Part shown: positions 32,507-41,597 of the stretch, one piece after another
How positions within the stretch are numbered: position 1 is the first letter of the stretch
Layout of the letters: each line of letters begins with the position of its first letter
NCBI GenBank assembly: GCA_902494535.1
Contig: CABUTO010000017.1
Span: 1-41,707 of the forward strand
Origin: an uncultured Collinsella sp.
GTDB taxonomy: Bacteria; Actinomycetota; Coriobacteriia; Coriobacteriales; Coriobacteriaceae
Direction of reading: 5' to 3'
Length of the DNA stretch: 41,707 nucleotides
Position numbers and translations under genes: made by a program
Notes under the pieces: model-generated
Database searches by the model: none
Told to the model about the DNA's origin: nothing
What the model saw: only the letters and a program-made list of their open reading frames with translations

Positions 32507-33266
32507 TCGCACCCTTCTTATCGCTGGTAACTGGAAGATGAACAACGACGTCGCCGAGGCCGCCAAGCTCGCCGACGAGCTGGCTCAGGCTCTGCCCGAG
32601 GTTCCGGCTGGCGTCGAGGTGCTCGTCTGCCCTCCGACCATCGACATCACCACGGTTCATGACCGCATTCAGGCTGCCCCCATCGCCCTCGGTGCACAGA
32701 ACGTGTACTGGGAGGCCAAGGGTGCCTTCACGGGTGAGTCCTCTTGCGACATGCTCAAGTCCGCTGGCTGCACCTACTGCATCATCGGTCACTCCGAGCG
32801 TCGCGACTACTTCCACGAGACCGACGAGGACCAGAACAAGAAGGCCAAGGCTCTCGTTGCCGCCGGCCTTGTTCCCGTCTTCTGCTGCGGCGAGTCCCTT
32901 GAGGTCCGCGAGGCCGGCACCTATGTCGAGCACGTCGTGAACCAGGTCAAGGCTGGCCTTGCTGGTCTTGAGATCACCTGCCCCAAGCAGGTCGTCGTCG
33001 CCTATGAGCCCATCTGGGCCATCGGCACCGGCAAGACCGCTACCGCCGAGGATGCTCAGGAGGTCTGCGGCGCTATCCGTGAGACCCTCAAGGAGATGTT
33101 CGGCGAGGAGCTCGCCAACGGCATCCGCGTTCTCTACGGTGGTTCCGCCAAGCCCGGTAACATCGCCGAGCTCGTCGCCAAGCCCGACGTTGACGGCGCC
33201 CTCGTGGGCGGCGCTTCGCTCAAGGCTGCCGACTTCGCCTCTATGGTCGTCAAGGCAGGCGAGTAG
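32499..33266 (+). CDS. tpiA: Triosephosphate isomerase
   Basis: A 255-residue TIM barrel that interconverts dihydroxyacetone phosphate and glyceraldehyde-3-phosphate. It has the N-terminal AGNWKMN (Lys12-type residue), catalytic His in IIGHSERR, catalytic Glu in VVAYEPIWAIGTG, and phosphate-binding LYGGSAKPGN and VGGASL. ATG 32499 lies inside the pgk end (8-base overlap) with GGAGG at 32485-32489. It is translationally coupled to pgk and followed 5 bases later by gpmI. Confidence 0.98.
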   Translation: MPNRTLLIAGNWKMNNDVAEAAKLADELAQALPEVPAGVEVLVCPPTIDITTVHDRIQAAPIALGAQNVYWEAKGAFTGESSCDMLKSAGCTYCIIGHSERRDYFHETDEDQNKKAKALVAAGLVPVFCCGESLEVREAGTYVEHVVNQVKAGLAGLEITCPKQVVVAYEPIWAIGTGKTATAEDAQEVCGAIRETLKEMFGEELANGIRVLYGGSAKPGNIAELVAKPDVDGALVGGASLKAADFASMVVKAGE

Positions 33267-33271
33267 GACAT

Positions 33272-34825
33272 ATGGCACAACGTCATCTTCCTGCACTCCT
33301 GATTATCATGGACGGCTGCGGCCTGGCTCCGGCTGATGGCGAGAACGCCGTCGCCGCTGCCAAGACGCCCTTCCTTGATGGCCTGTACGAGAAGTATCCT
33401 CACACCACGCTCGGTGCTTCGGGCGAGGACGTGGGCCTTCCCGACGGCCAGATGGGCAACTCCGAGGTGGGTCACCTCAACATCGGTGCCGGTCGCATCG
33501 TGTTCCAGGAGCTTTCGCGCATCAACAATGCCATCAAGGACGGCTCCATCGCCAAGAACGAGGTTTTCGTCAAGGCCATGGACGATGTCAAGGCTGACGG
33601 CAAGACTCTCCACCTCATGGGCCTTATGAGCCCTGGCGGCGTTCACTCCCACATGAACCACGTCGAGGCTCTGGTCAAGATGGCTGCCGAGCACGGTGTC
33701 AAGACCGTTCGCGTCCACGCCTTCATGGATGGCCGCGACGTTGACCCGCAGTCCGGTGCCGGCTACATGAGTGAGTTCTGCGCCTTCCTGGCTAAGATCT
33801 CCGAGGAGACCGGTTGCGACGCTCGCGTTGCCACCGTCTCGGGCCGTTATTGGGCCATGGACCGCGATAATCGTTGGGAGCGCATCCAGCGCGCCTACGA
33901 CGTCATGGTCAACGCGTCCGATGCTGATACCGACCCCGTTGCCGGTATCAAGGCCTACTACGAGAAGGACCCGCGCGGCGACGAGTTCGTCGAGCCCTTC
34001 GCTGCCCACAACGAGGGCATTCACGAGGGCGACGCGGCCATCTTCTTCAACTTCCGTCCCGACCGCGCTCGTCAGATGACCCGCGTGTTCACGGACAAGG
34101 AGTTCGACGGCTTTGAGCGCGAGCAGATCAAGCTTTCGCACTTTGTGACGATGACCGAGTATGATCCGACGTTTGACGTCGAGGTCGCCTTCCCCAAGAC
34201 GTTCCCCGAGAACGTCCTGGCCGACGTTATCGCCGCCAATGGCCTGAAGCAGCTGCACACTGCCGAGACCGAGAAGTACGCCCACGTGACGTTCTTCCTC
34301 AACGGTGGCATCGAGGAGCCCAAGGAGGGCGAGGAGCGCGTGCTCGTCGCTTCCCCCAAGGTTGCTACCTACGATCTGCAGCCCGAGATGAGCGCTCCCG
34401 AGGTTACCGAGAAGCTCGTCGCCGCCATCAACGAGGATCGCGCTGATTTCTACATCGTGAACTTCGCGAACTGCGACATGGTTGGTCACACCGGTGTCTT
34501 CGACGCTGCCGTTAAGGCCGTTGAGGCTGTTGACGATGCCCTGTCCAAGGTTGTCCCGGCGATTCTCGCCAAGGGCGGCTTTGCACTGATTACCGCCGAC
34601 CACGGCAACGCCGATCACATGTTTGACGTTGCTTCCGACGGTTCCAAGCATCCGTTTACGGCTCACACCACCAACCGCGTGCCGTTCATCATCGTTGATG
34701 AGAAGGCCAAGCTCACCGGTATCGAGGACGGCCGTCTTTCCGATATCGCTCCGACCATGCTCACCATGGCTGGTATTGAGCCTTCCGCCGAGATGACGGG
34801 CCGCGTGCTCGCTACCGAGGCCTAA
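33272..34825 (+). CDS. gpmI: 2,3-bisphosphoglycerate-independent phosphoglycerate mutase
   Basis: A 517-residue manganese-type mutase of the alkaline phosphatase superfamily; length is typical. The metal site IMDGCG (12-17), the phosphoserine nucleophile in MGNSEVGHLNIGAG (Ser64), FMDGRDVDP, FFNFRPDRARQ, NCDMVGHTG and TADHGNADHM are all present. It converts 3- to 2-phosphoglycerate. It ends the pgk-tpiA-gpmI operon. Enolase is not in the window. Confidence 0.98.
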   Translation: MAQRHLPALLIIMDGCGLAPADGENAVAAAKTPFLDGLYEKYPHTTLGASGEDVGLPDGQMGNSEVGHLNIGAGRIVFQELSRINNAIKDGSIAKNEVFVKAMDDVKADGKTLHLMGLMSPGGVHSHMNHVEALVKMAAEHGVKTVRVHAFMDGRDVDPQSGAGYMSEFCAFLAKISEETGCDARVATVSGRYWAMDRDNRWERIQRAYDVMVNASDADTDPVAGIKAYYEKDPRGDEFVEPFAAHNEGIHEGDAAIFFNFRPDRARQMTRVFTDKEFDGFEREQIKLSHFVTMTEYDPTFDVEVAFPKTFPENVLADVIAANGLKQLHTAETEKYAHVTFFLNGGIEEPKEGEERVLVASPKVATYDLQPEMSAPEVTEKLVAAINEDRADFYIVNFANCDMVGHTGVFDAAVKAVEAVDDALSKVVPAILAKGGFALITADHGNADHMFDVASDGSKHPFTAHTTNRVPFIIVDEKAKLTGIEDGRLSDIAPTMLTMAGIEPSAEMTGRVLATEA

Positions 34826-34850
34826 TAGAAAACAAATACCGTTTTCTAGC

Positions 34851-34885
34851 AAGGGGGTTGTCCACAACCGGACAACCCCCTTTTT
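34851..34885 (+). terminator. Terminator of the pgk-tpiA-gpmI operon
   Basis: A perfect 13-bp stem AAGGGGGTTGTCC (34851-34863) / GGACAACCCCCTT (34870-34882), 6-base loop, with the T run reaching 34885. Confidence 0.95.
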
Positions 34886-34989
34886 GGTATTTCTGCCATT
34901 TCCACCCCGTCCTTGAGTGGCAGGTAGGGGAGAGCGGGGGATTGTGGTACAGTACTGGAGTTTGAACTGTTCTATTAAGGAGCTTATCT

Positions 34990-35244
34990 ATGGGTCCGTT
35001 CCAGATTCTTCTGTTTGTCGTTTGGGCTGTTTCTGCCGTGGCGCTGACGATTCTCGTCCTGATGCATTCCGGTAAGGGTACCGGCGTTTCGGATATGATT
35101 GCCAGCTCGCTGTATAACTCCAGCTCTGCCACGGGCGTTATGGAGCAGAACCTTGACCGCCTGACCGTCATCATGGCTGTCGTGTTTGCCGTGTGCGTCG
35201 TGCTGTGCATGTTCTTCTTCCCGCAGGGCATCGTGGGCTACTAA
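34990..35244 (+). CDS. secG: Preprotein translocase subunit SecG
   Basis: An 84-residue protein with two hydrophobic helices (about 5-24 and 57-77) around a loop with the SecG-type HSGKGTGVSDMI sequence. It is the accessory subunit of the SecYEG channel. The AAGGAG site at 34977-34982 supports ATG 34990. It is transcribed alone, between two intrinsic terminators. A TACAGT at 34948-34953 may be its -10, but no clear -35 was found. Confidence 0.92.
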   Translation: MGPFQILLFVVWAVSAVALTILVLMHSGKGTGVSDMIASSLYNSSSATGVMEQNLDRLTVIMAVVFAVCVVLCMFFFPQGIVGY

Positions 35245-35266
35245 TCACGAGCCGCATAAATACTTG

Positions 35267-35297
35267 AAAAGGGTCCCGCAAGTGCGGGACCCTTTTT
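35267..35297 (+). terminator. Terminator after secG
   Basis: AAAAGGGTCCCGC (35267-35279) pairs perfectly with GCGGGACCCTTTT (35284-35296) around AAGT, ending in five T residues. Confidence 0.95.
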
Positions 35298-35309
35298 GTT
35301 TACATATTT

Positions 35310-35338
35310 GTAACAGAGTCAAAATATCCTCATATACT
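35310..35338 (+). promoter_or_regulatory. Candidate promoter of the opp operon
   Basis: GTAACA (35310-35315) and TATACT (35333-35338) with a 17-bp spacer lie just after the secG terminator. The implied untranslated leader is about 190 bases. Confidence 0.5.
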
Positions 35339-35388
35339 TCGCCCAACTAAAGAAAATCTCGACCGTTAACCGGAATTAGCCCCAAATC

Positions 35389-35504
35389 GTGCATAAAATG
35401 CGCTACTGTATTGCAATACGTTGGTCCGCTTTGTATAACCAGCCAAAACGGCGGACCGCGTTTGAATGGTTCGATTGGGCTGTCTTGACGTTGCCCGACC
35501 GAAC
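35389..35504 (+). ncRNA. Candidate structured leader of the opp operon
   Basis: Three hairpins in tandem: GTGCAT/ATGCGC (35389-35394, 35398-35403), GGTCCGC/GCGGACC (35423-35429, 35451-35457), and GTTCG-GGGC/GCCC-CGAAC (35469-35480, 35493-35504, with a 3x3 internal loop). Between the first two is a perfect 12-bp palindrome GTATTGCAATAC (35408-35419) that could be an operator or a fourth hairpin. The open frame through this region continues into oppA but looks non-coding. I do not recognise a riboswitch class. Confidence 0.4.
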
Positions 35505-35535
35505 TTACTTTGTCCTATCTCATAAGGAGGATGGC

Positions 35536-37212
35536 ATGGCTGATTCTATGTTCCACCAGCCCGTTATGGGTCGTCGCGCCTTTGTCGGCGGTACCCTTGC
35601 TGCGAGCTCCATGGCTTTTCTTGCCGCATGCGGCAAGAAGGGCGGCGACGCTTCCGGTTCTGAGTCCGGTTCGACGCTGAACTTCTACATCAACAACCCG
35701 GTCTGCATCGACCCCTACAATGTCCAGGAGGACCAGGGCACTCAGGTCGAGTACCAGCTCTTTGACGCTCTGACCTCTTATGACGCCGAGAAGGGCGAGA
35801 TCGTTCCGCTGGCTTGCGAGTCCTTCGAGGCCAACGACGACGCCACCGAGTTCACCTTCAAGATCAAGAAGGCCAAGTTCCACAACGGTGACGACGTTAC
35901 CTCCAAGTCCTTCAAGCTCGGTTGGGAGCGTCTGGTCAACACCAAGTCGGCCATCGCTACCGAGTATGGCCCTTCCGAGGTCTCCTATCACCTTTCCATG
36001 GTCGAGGGCTATGACGATCTGCTTGCCGGTAACGCTACTGAACTCAGCGGTGTTACCTGCCCCGACGATGAGACCCTCGTCGTCAAGCTGTCTTCCGCTT
36101 ACGCCGACTTCCCCTTCGTCGCCTCTCACCCGGCTCTGGCCCCGGTTCCCGAGTGCGCCGAGTCCGATGCCAAGAGCTTCTACCTTGCACCGGTCGGTAA
36201 CGGCCCGTTCATGATGGACGGCAAGTGGGAGGATGGTCAGGAGATCAACCTCAAGAAGTTCGACGATTACTATGGCGACAAGGCCAAGATCGATGGCATC
36301 CACTTCCAGGTCATCAAGGACATGGAGACCGCTTACAAGGAGTTCCAGGCCGGTAACCTCGATGTCTGCGACGTTCCCGTTGCTCAGATCGACGCCGCCA
36401 AGAAGGATCGCGGCGTGTCCAAGGACGGCTACACCATGGGTGACGGCGAGCGCATGCTGCTCGGCTCCGAGCCTTCCACCTACTACCTGACCTGCAACAA
36501 CACGGCCGAGCCGTTCAACAACGCCGACCTGCGCAGGGGTATCTCCCTGGCCATCAACCGTGAGGCCATCTGCAAGACTATCTTCAAGGGTACCCGTACC
36601 CCCGCCGACGGCATTGTTCCTCCGGGCATCGATGGCTACAAGGAGGGCGCATGGGAGTTCTGCGCCTACGACGTCGACAAGGCTAACGAGTACCTGGACA
36701 AGGTTGCTCCCGCTGGCGCTAACGGCGATCGTGGCATTAACGTGACCCTTTCCTACAACCAGGATGGTGGCCACAAGGAGATCATGGAGTCCATCATCGG
36801 TGACCTCGCCAAGGTTGGCGTTACCGCTGTCTCCGATACCCCTGAGTGGTCTGCCTTGCTCGAGCAGTACCAGAACTTTAACTATCAGTTCGGTCGTCTG
36901 GGTTGGATTGCCGACTACCCGATTATGGACAACTTCCTGTATCCGCTGTTCCACTCCGACTCCCTCGGTGGCGACAACCGCTCCGGTTACAACAACCCCG
37001 AGTTCGACGCCAAGGTCAACGAGGCTCGCACCACGGTTGACGACGAAGAGCGCGTTGCTAAGATGCAGGAGGCCGACGCTATGGTCGCTGCCGACTGCCC
37101 GGTCATCCCGGTGATGTTCTACACGCACACCATCGTCGGCTCCGATCGCATCAAGCACCTCTATGTCGATCCGCAGAAGCACGCTGAGCTGGGTACCGCT
37201 GAGCTCGCCTAA
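35536..37212 (+). CDS. oppA: Peptide ABC transporter substrate-binding lipoprotein (OppA/DppA type)
   Basis: A 558-residue family 5 solute-binding protein. The signal region has GRRAFVGG (twin-arginine-like, 12-19) and lipobox LAAC (Cys32), then a Gly/Ser linker. Conserved fold elements include IKKAKFHNGDDVTSKSF, LRRGISLAINREAI and a C-terminal WIADYPIMDNFLYPLF. It delivers oligo- or dipeptides to OppBCDF. ATG 35536 is set by AAGGAGG at 35524-35530. A hairpin follows before oppB, as after satA. Substrate size cannot be read from sequence. Confidence 0.9.
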   Translation: MADSMFHQPVMGRRAFVGGTLAASSMAFLAACGKKGGDASGSESGSTLNFYINNPVCIDPYNVQEDQGTQVEYQLFDALTSYDAEKGEIVPLACESFEANDDATEFTFKIKKAKFHNGDDVTSKSFKLGWERLVNTKSAIATEYGPSEVSYHLSMVEGYDDLLAGNATELSGVTCPDDETLVVKLSSAYADFPFVASHPALAPVPECAESDAKSFYLAPVGNGPFMMDGKWEDGQEINLKKFDDYYGDKAKIDGIHFQVIKDMETAYKEFQAGNLDVCDVPVAQIDAAKKDRGVSKDGYTMGDGERMLLGSEPSTYYLTCNNTAEPFNNADLRRGISLAINREAICKTIFKGTRTPADGIVPPGIDGYKEGAWEFCAYDVDKANEYLDKVAPAGANGDRGINVTLSYNQDGGHKEIMESIIGDLAKVGVTAVSDTPEWSALLEQYQNFNYQFGRLGWIADYPIMDNFLYPLFHSDSLGGDNRSGYNNPEFDAKVNEARTTVDDEERVAKMQEADAMVAADCPVIPVMFYTHTIVGSDRIKHLYVDPQKHAELGTAELA

Positions 37213-37308
37213 GAGTTTGCAGCTTCCGTGAGGGTCAAGTATTTACGTAGACCTCATGGGAAACATACAGTTCTCCCTAACCTGGGGTAAACTGGCTGAT
37301 GGTAATTT

Positions 37309-37338
37309 TGGGATGCCGGTCTGGCGATCGGCATCCCA
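37309..37338 (+). promoter_or_regulatory. Intercistronic hairpin oppA/oppB
   Basis: A perfect 10-bp stem TGGGATGCCG (37309-37318) / CGGCATCCCA (37329-37338), 10-base loop, followed only by TTTAGG. It probably limits read-through or protects oppA mRNA. A CCCTA-ga-TAGGG repeat (about 37350-37361) overlaps the oppB ribosome site AGGGGAG. A weaker hairpin TGAGG/CCTCA lies at about 37229-37258. Confidence 0.7.
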
Positions 37339-37368
37339 TTTAGGTTAATCCCTAGATAGGGGAGTGGT

Positions 37369-38406
37369 ATGGGTAAGTACATCGTTAAACGTGTGCTTCA
37401 GTTCATCCCGGTATTTTTGGGCGTTACGCTGATTCTGTTCGCCCTTCAGAATATCGTGCCGGGAGATCCGATCAAGCTGATCGGTGGAGACAAGGCTCTG
37501 TCCCCCGAGGTGGAGCTTCAGCTTCGCGTCCGCTATCACCTGGTCCAGTCGGACGAGGACGGCAACGCGATCCTTGACGAGAACGGCGACCCCGTTCAAA
37601 CGTCGCTCGTGGACCGTTACTTGTATTACATGAACGGCCTGCTTCATGGCGATCTGGGCAATTCGTATCAGCGCAAGCTGCCGGTTACGGAAATTTTTGC
37701 CCAGAAGTATCCGTATACGGTCAAACTTGCCGCGTGCGCCATCGTGCTCGAGGCAATCATGGGTATCGGTGCGGGTATCATTTCGGCGGTAAAGCGTTAT
37801 TCCTTCTGGGATATTTTGGTAACGCTCACCACGTCGATCCTCGTTGCGGTCCCGGCCTTCTGGCTCGGTATGTTGCTGCAGCTGTTCTTTGGCGTCATCC
37901 TCAAGGACGCTACGGGCGGTGCAATCTCCATGCCGATCTCGGGTGCCGGCGGTTCCAGCTCTCAGTATCAGGATTGGATGCACTATGTGCTTCCGACCAT
38001 TACGCTGGCTTCGGTTTCGACCGCTTATGCCGCCCGCATTATGCGCTCGCAGCTGCTTGACGTCATGAACCAGGATTACATCCGTACGGCAAAGGCCAAG
38101 GGTCTCTCCAATCGCGCGATCATCGTCAAGCATGCGCTTAAGAATGCACTCATCCCCGTCGTTACCTATATTGGTGTCGACTTTGGTGGCATGCTTTCGG
38201 GCGCCATCCTGACCGAGACGGTTTTTAACTGGCCCGGTATCGGCTATGAGGTCTATCGCGCCATTAGCATGCGTGACTGGCCCATCGTTATGGGCGGCGT
38301 TACGCTCATCGTCGTCGTCGTCATGGTGATTAACCTGCTCGTCGACATTAGCTATGCATTCCTCGACCCGCGCATCCGCCTTGGCGGTCCGTCGGATAAG
38401 GCCTAA
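37369..38406 (+). CDS. oppB: Peptide ABC transporter permease OppB/DppB
   Basis: A 345-residue membrane permease. After the first helix (about 9-28) comes PGDPIKLIGGDKALSPE, then an acidic insert (about residues 63-85) before YYMNGLLHGDLGNSY, and five further helices. The EAA loop is LLDVMNQDYIRTAKAKGLSNRAII. It forms the channel with OppC. AGGGGAG at 37358-37364 supports ATG 37369. OppC follows after 14 bases. Confidence 0.93.
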   Translation: MGKYIVKRVLQFIPVFLGVTLILFALQNIVPGDPIKLIGGDKALSPEVELQLRVRYHLVQSDEDGNAILDENGDPVQTSLVDRYLYYMNGLLHGDLGNSYQRKLPVTEIFAQKYPYTVKLAACAIVLEAIMGIGAGIISAVKRYSFWDILVTLTTSILVAVPAFWLGMLLQLFFGVILKDATGGAISMPISGAGGSSSQYQDWMHYVLPTITLASVSTAYAARIMRSQLLDVMNQDYIRTAKAKGLSNRAIIVKHALKNALIPVVTYIGVDFGGMLSGAILTETVFNWPGIGYEVYRAISMRDWPIVMGGVTLIVVVVMVINLLVDISYAFLDPRIRLGGPSDKA

Positions 38407-38420
38407 GGGAGGTACGTCTC

Positions 38421-39356
38421 ATGCAGGAAACTGATTCTCAGTCTCAGGAGCAGGCTACCGCCACCAAGGCCGCATCTGCTCCCGCCAAGTCCCGCACGCT
38501 GTGGGGTGACGCTTTTAAGCGTCTTCGCAAGAACAAGCTCGCCGTTATCGGTGTCTGCTGGATCATCATCGTCGTTTTGGTTGCCCTGACCGCAGATCTG
38601 TGGGCTAAGCCCTGGCTCGGTTCGCCGACGGCTTCCGACTCGACCACCATGGCCGAGACGTCGCTGTTGGCTCCGTGTGCAGAGCACCCGTTTGGCACCG
38701 ACGCCCTTGGTCGCGACATTCTCGTCCGCGTTATCTACGGTGCACGCGTTTCGCTGTCCGTCGGCATTATGGCCACCGCGATCTCCACGGTGATCGGTCT
38801 GGTCATGGGTGCTCTGGCCGGTTTCTACGGCGGGATCTGGGATACGATCATCATGCGCTGTGCGGATATTTTCCTAGCGTTCCCGTACGTGCTTTTCGTT
38901 GTCGCCATGATCGCCGTTATCGGACGTGGTCTTCAGAACGTCTTTTTTGCCATCGGCATTCTCGGCTGGCCTTCGATTGCGCGCGTCTTCCGCTCTGCAA
39001 TCTTGACGGTCAAGGAAAACGACTATGTTGACGCTGCGCGCGCGATGGGTGCATCTGATGCTCGTATCGTTGTGCGTCACATCTTCCCGAACTCCGTCGC
39101 CTCCATCGTGGTCTACGCGACCATGAACATTGGTGGCGCCATTCTGACCGAGTCCGCTCTGTCCTTCCTCGGCATGGGCGTTATTCCGCCTACGCCTTCG
39201 TGGGGCTCCATGATTCAGGACGGTCAGCAGTATCTTCTGACTGCTCCCTGGATGATGATCATGCCCGGTCTGGCAATTCTTTCGACGGTGCTCGCCTTCA
39301 CCCTGCTGGGTGACGGTCTGCGCGACGCCCTCGACGTCAAGATGAAGGACGCATAA
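38421..39356 (+). CDS. oppC: Peptide ABC transporter permease OppC/DppC
   Basis: A 311-residue permease of the OppC type with a cytoplasmic N-terminal stretch of about 30 residues, then a membrane helix (about 42-62). The family motif HPFGTDALGRDILVRVIYGARVSLSVG follows in two parts (about 93-118), then the EAA loop VKENDYVDAARAMGASDARIV and the conserved ALSFLGMGVIPPTPSWG. GGGAGG at 38407-38412 is its ribosome site. Two bases separate its stop from the oppD start. Confidence 0.93.
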   Translation: MQETDSQSQEQATATKAASAPAKSRTLWGDAFKRLRKNKLAVIGVCWIIIVVLVALTADLWAKPWLGSPTASDSTTMAETSLLAPCAEHPFGTDALGRDILVRVIYGARVSLSVGIMATAISTVIGLVMGALAGFYGGIWDTIIMRCADIFLAFPYVLFVVAMIAVIGRGLQNVFFAIGILGWPSIARVFRSAILTVKENDYVDAARAMGASDARIVVRHIFPNSVASIVVYATMNIGGAILTESALSFLGMGVIPPTPSWGSMIQDGQQYLLTAPWMMIMPGLAILSTVLAFTLLGDGLRDALDVKMKDA

Positions 39357-39358
39357 GG

Positions 39359-40450
39359 ATGAAGAAGAACAAGAACTATGTGGACCTGAAGGACCAGCCG
39401 GTTCCCGAGGGCCAGCATCTGCTCGAGGTCGATGACCTTAAGATGTATTTCCATACCGAGGACGGCGTCGTTCGCGCTGTCGACGGTGTCTCCTACACGC
39501 TCGATCGCGGCGAGACCCTGGGCGTCGTCGGTGAGTCCGGCTCCGGTAAGTCCGTGACCGCCATGACCATCATGGGTCTTATCTCGATGCCTCCGGGAAA
39601 GATCGAGGGCGGCGACGTTCGCTATCGCGGTCGTTCTATCCTCGAGATGACCGAGGAAGAGATGCAGCACATTCGCGGTAACGATATCGCGATGATCTTC
39701 CAGGATCCTATGACCTCCTTGAACCCGGTCTATAAGATCGGCAAGCAGGTGGGCGAGGGCCTTCGTCTGCACCGCGGCTACTCCAAGCAGGAGGCACTCA
39801 AGCGCGCCACCGAGCTTTTGGACCTCGTTGGCATTCCCGAGCCCGAGAAGCGCGTCAATGAGTATCCCCACCAGTTCTCTGGCGGTATGCGTCAGCGCGT
39901 CATGATTGCCATGGCTCTTGCCTGCGATCCCGATATTCTGATTGCCGACGAGCCCACGACTGCCTTGGACGTTACCATCCAGGCTCAGATTATTGAGCTT
40001 ATGCAGGAAATGCAGGAGAAGAACGGCAACGCCATCATCATGATCACCCATGACCTGGGCGTTGTCGCTGATATGGCCGACAAGATCATGGTTATGTACG
40101 CCGGCCGTCCCGTCGAGTTCGGTACTGCTGAGGAAATCTTCTACGAGAGCCGCCACCCCTACACCTGGGGCCTTATCCGCTCCATCCCGGAGCAGGCCAT
40201 CGATGAGAAGAAGCCGCTTACGCCGATTCATGGCAACCCGCCTTCGCTCATGAACCTGCCCGAGGGCTGCGTGTTCTCGCCTCGTTGCCCCTATGCGACC
40301 GATAAGTGCCGCAAGCAGCGCCCCGAGCGCGTTGTCACCGAGTCTGGTCACTACTCTGCGTGCCACTACTCCGGTGACCCCGAGTTCCTCAAGAACGCTC
40401 CTGAGACGTCCCGTACGCGCAAGGATTCCAAGAAGGGAGGCGAGGCGTAA
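39359..40450 (+). CDS. oppD: Peptide ABC transporter ATP-binding protein OppD
   Basis: A 363-residue ATPase. Walker A GESGSGKS is near residues 58-65, Q-loop MIFQDPMTSLNPV, signature FSGGMRQR, Walker B ILIADEPTTALD. The C-terminal oligopeptide-transporter extension carries the cysteine-rich pattern GCVFSPRCPY...KC...ACHYSG; equivalent cysteines hold an Fe-S cluster in some mycobacterial importers. Its TAA stop overlaps the oppF ATG by one base. Confidence 0.95.
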   Translation: MKKNKNYVDLKDQPVPEGQHLLEVDDLKMYFHTEDGVVRAVDGVSYTLDRGETLGVVGESGSGKSVTAMTIMGLISMPPGKIEGGDVRYRGRSILEMTEEEMQHIRGNDIAMIFQDPMTSLNPVYKIGKQVGEGLRLHRGYSKQEALKRATELLDLVGIPEPEKRVNEYPHQFSGGMRQRVMIAMALACDPDILIADEPTTALDVTIQAQIIELMQEMQEKNGNAIIMITHDLGVVADMADKIMVMYAGRPVEFGTAEEIFYESRHPYTWGLIRSIPEQAIDEKKPLTPIHGNPPSLMNLPEGCVFSPRCPYATDKCRKQRPERVVTESGHYSACHYSGDPEFLKNAPETSRTRKDSKKGGEA

Positions 40451-41478
40451 TGGCAGATACCAACGAGCGTACTCCGCTGCTGAAGGTCGAGCACCTCTCT
40501 AAGGAGTTTCCCGCTGAGTCCGGCATGTTCGCCAAGCGCTTCTCCAAGCGTGTCGTCTCTGCTGTGAACGACATTTCGTTCGAGATCTATCCTGGCGAGA
40601 CCTTTGGTCTGGTCGGCGAGTCCGGTTGCGGTAAGTCCACCACGGGCCGTACCATCATGCGCCTCACCAAGCCGACGGCCGGCAAAGTGTTCTTCCAGGG
40701 CAAAGACGTTGCCGAGATGAGCAAGCACGAGATCAAGGATATGCGTCGCGAGATGCAGTTCATCTTCCAGGATCCTTATGCTTCGCTCAATCCTCGTATG
40801 ACTATCGGTGAGATCGTCTCCGAGCCCATGACCATTCACGGCGTGGGCACCAAGGAGGAGCGCATTGAGCGTGTCCGCGAGCTTCTCGACGTTGTCGGAC
40901 TGAACCCCGAGCACATTAACCGCTATCCTCATGAGTTCTCCGGCGGTCAGCGTCAGCGTGTCGGCATTGCCCGTGCATTTGCGCTGAAGCCCAAGCTGAT
41001 TATCTGCGACGAGCCGGTTTCCGCTCTGGATGTGTCCATTCAGGCCCAGGTTCTGAACCTGCTCAAGGAACTCCAGGACAAGTTCGGTACTGCATATTTG
41101 TTTATCGCCCACGACCTGTCTGTCGTGCAGCATATCTCCGATCGCGTTGCCGTTATGTATCTGGGCAAGATGGTCGAGGTTTCGGACTGGAAGACGCTCT
41201 ACAGTGAGCCTCACCATCCGTACACGCAGTCGCTGCTGTCTGCTGTGCCGGTGCCCGATCCTGATATCCAGAAGACGCGCAAGCGCATCATCCTCGCTGG
41301 CGATCCGCCGTCACCGCTGGATCCGCCGACCGGTTGCCGTTTTCACACTCGCTGCCCGATCGCGCAGGGCATCTGCTCTGAGAAGCTTCCCGAGTTTAAG
41401 GAAGTCGCACCGGGTCACTGCTGCGCCTGCCACTTCGCGGAGCCGTTCCCGATCAAGGAATCGCACATCGACCTGTAG
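40450..41478 (+). CDS. oppF: Peptide ABC transporter ATP-binding protein OppF
   Basis: A 342-residue ATPase, partner of OppD. Walker A GESGCGKS (about 57-64), Q-loop FIFQDPYASLNPR, signature FSGGQRQR, Walker B LIICDEPVSALD. The C-terminal extension has GCRFHTRCPIAQGIC and HCCACHF, so both ATPases of this importer keep the cysteine motif that SatC and SatD lack. GGGAGGCG upstream (40436-40443) is the ribosome site. A long hairpin follows the gene. Confidence 0.95.
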   Translation: MADTNERTPLLKVEHLSKEFPAESGMFAKRFSKRVVSAVNDISFEIYPGETFGLVGESGCGKSTTGRTIMRLTKPTAGKVFFQGKDVAEMSKHEIKDMRREMQFIFQDPYASLNPRMTIGEIVSEPMTIHGVGTKEERIERVRELLDVVGLNPEHINRYPHEFSGGQRQRVGIARAFALKPKLIICDEPVSALDVSIQAQVLNLLKELQDKFGTAYLFIAHDLSVVQHISDRVAVMYLGKMVEVSDWKTLYSEPHHPYTQSLLSAVPVPDPDIQKTRKRIILAGDPPSPLDPPTGCRFHTRCPIAQGICSEKLPEFKEVAPGHCCACHFAEPFPIKESHIDL

Positions 41479-41535
41479 TCGGTTGTTCTCGTCCGGGCCC
41501 GTGCTGGACTTAGTTTTCAGAACGTCCTCGACCAT

Positions 41536-41584
41536 GGAAACCCCCTTATCCTGCTCCTTCGGAGCCGCGGATAAGGGGGTTTCC
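41536..41584. terminator. Long bidirectional terminator-like hairpin after oppF
   Basis: A perfect 16-bp stem GGAAACCCCCTTATCC (41536-41551) / GGATAAGGGGGTTTCC (41569-41584) is capped by GCTCC-ttc-GGAGC (41553-41565). The only T run (TTT) is within the stem. It lies between oppF and a convergent gene on the minus strand, so it probably stops transcription from both sides. Confidence 0.8.
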
Positions 41585-41597
41585 TGGTCTGACGCTC

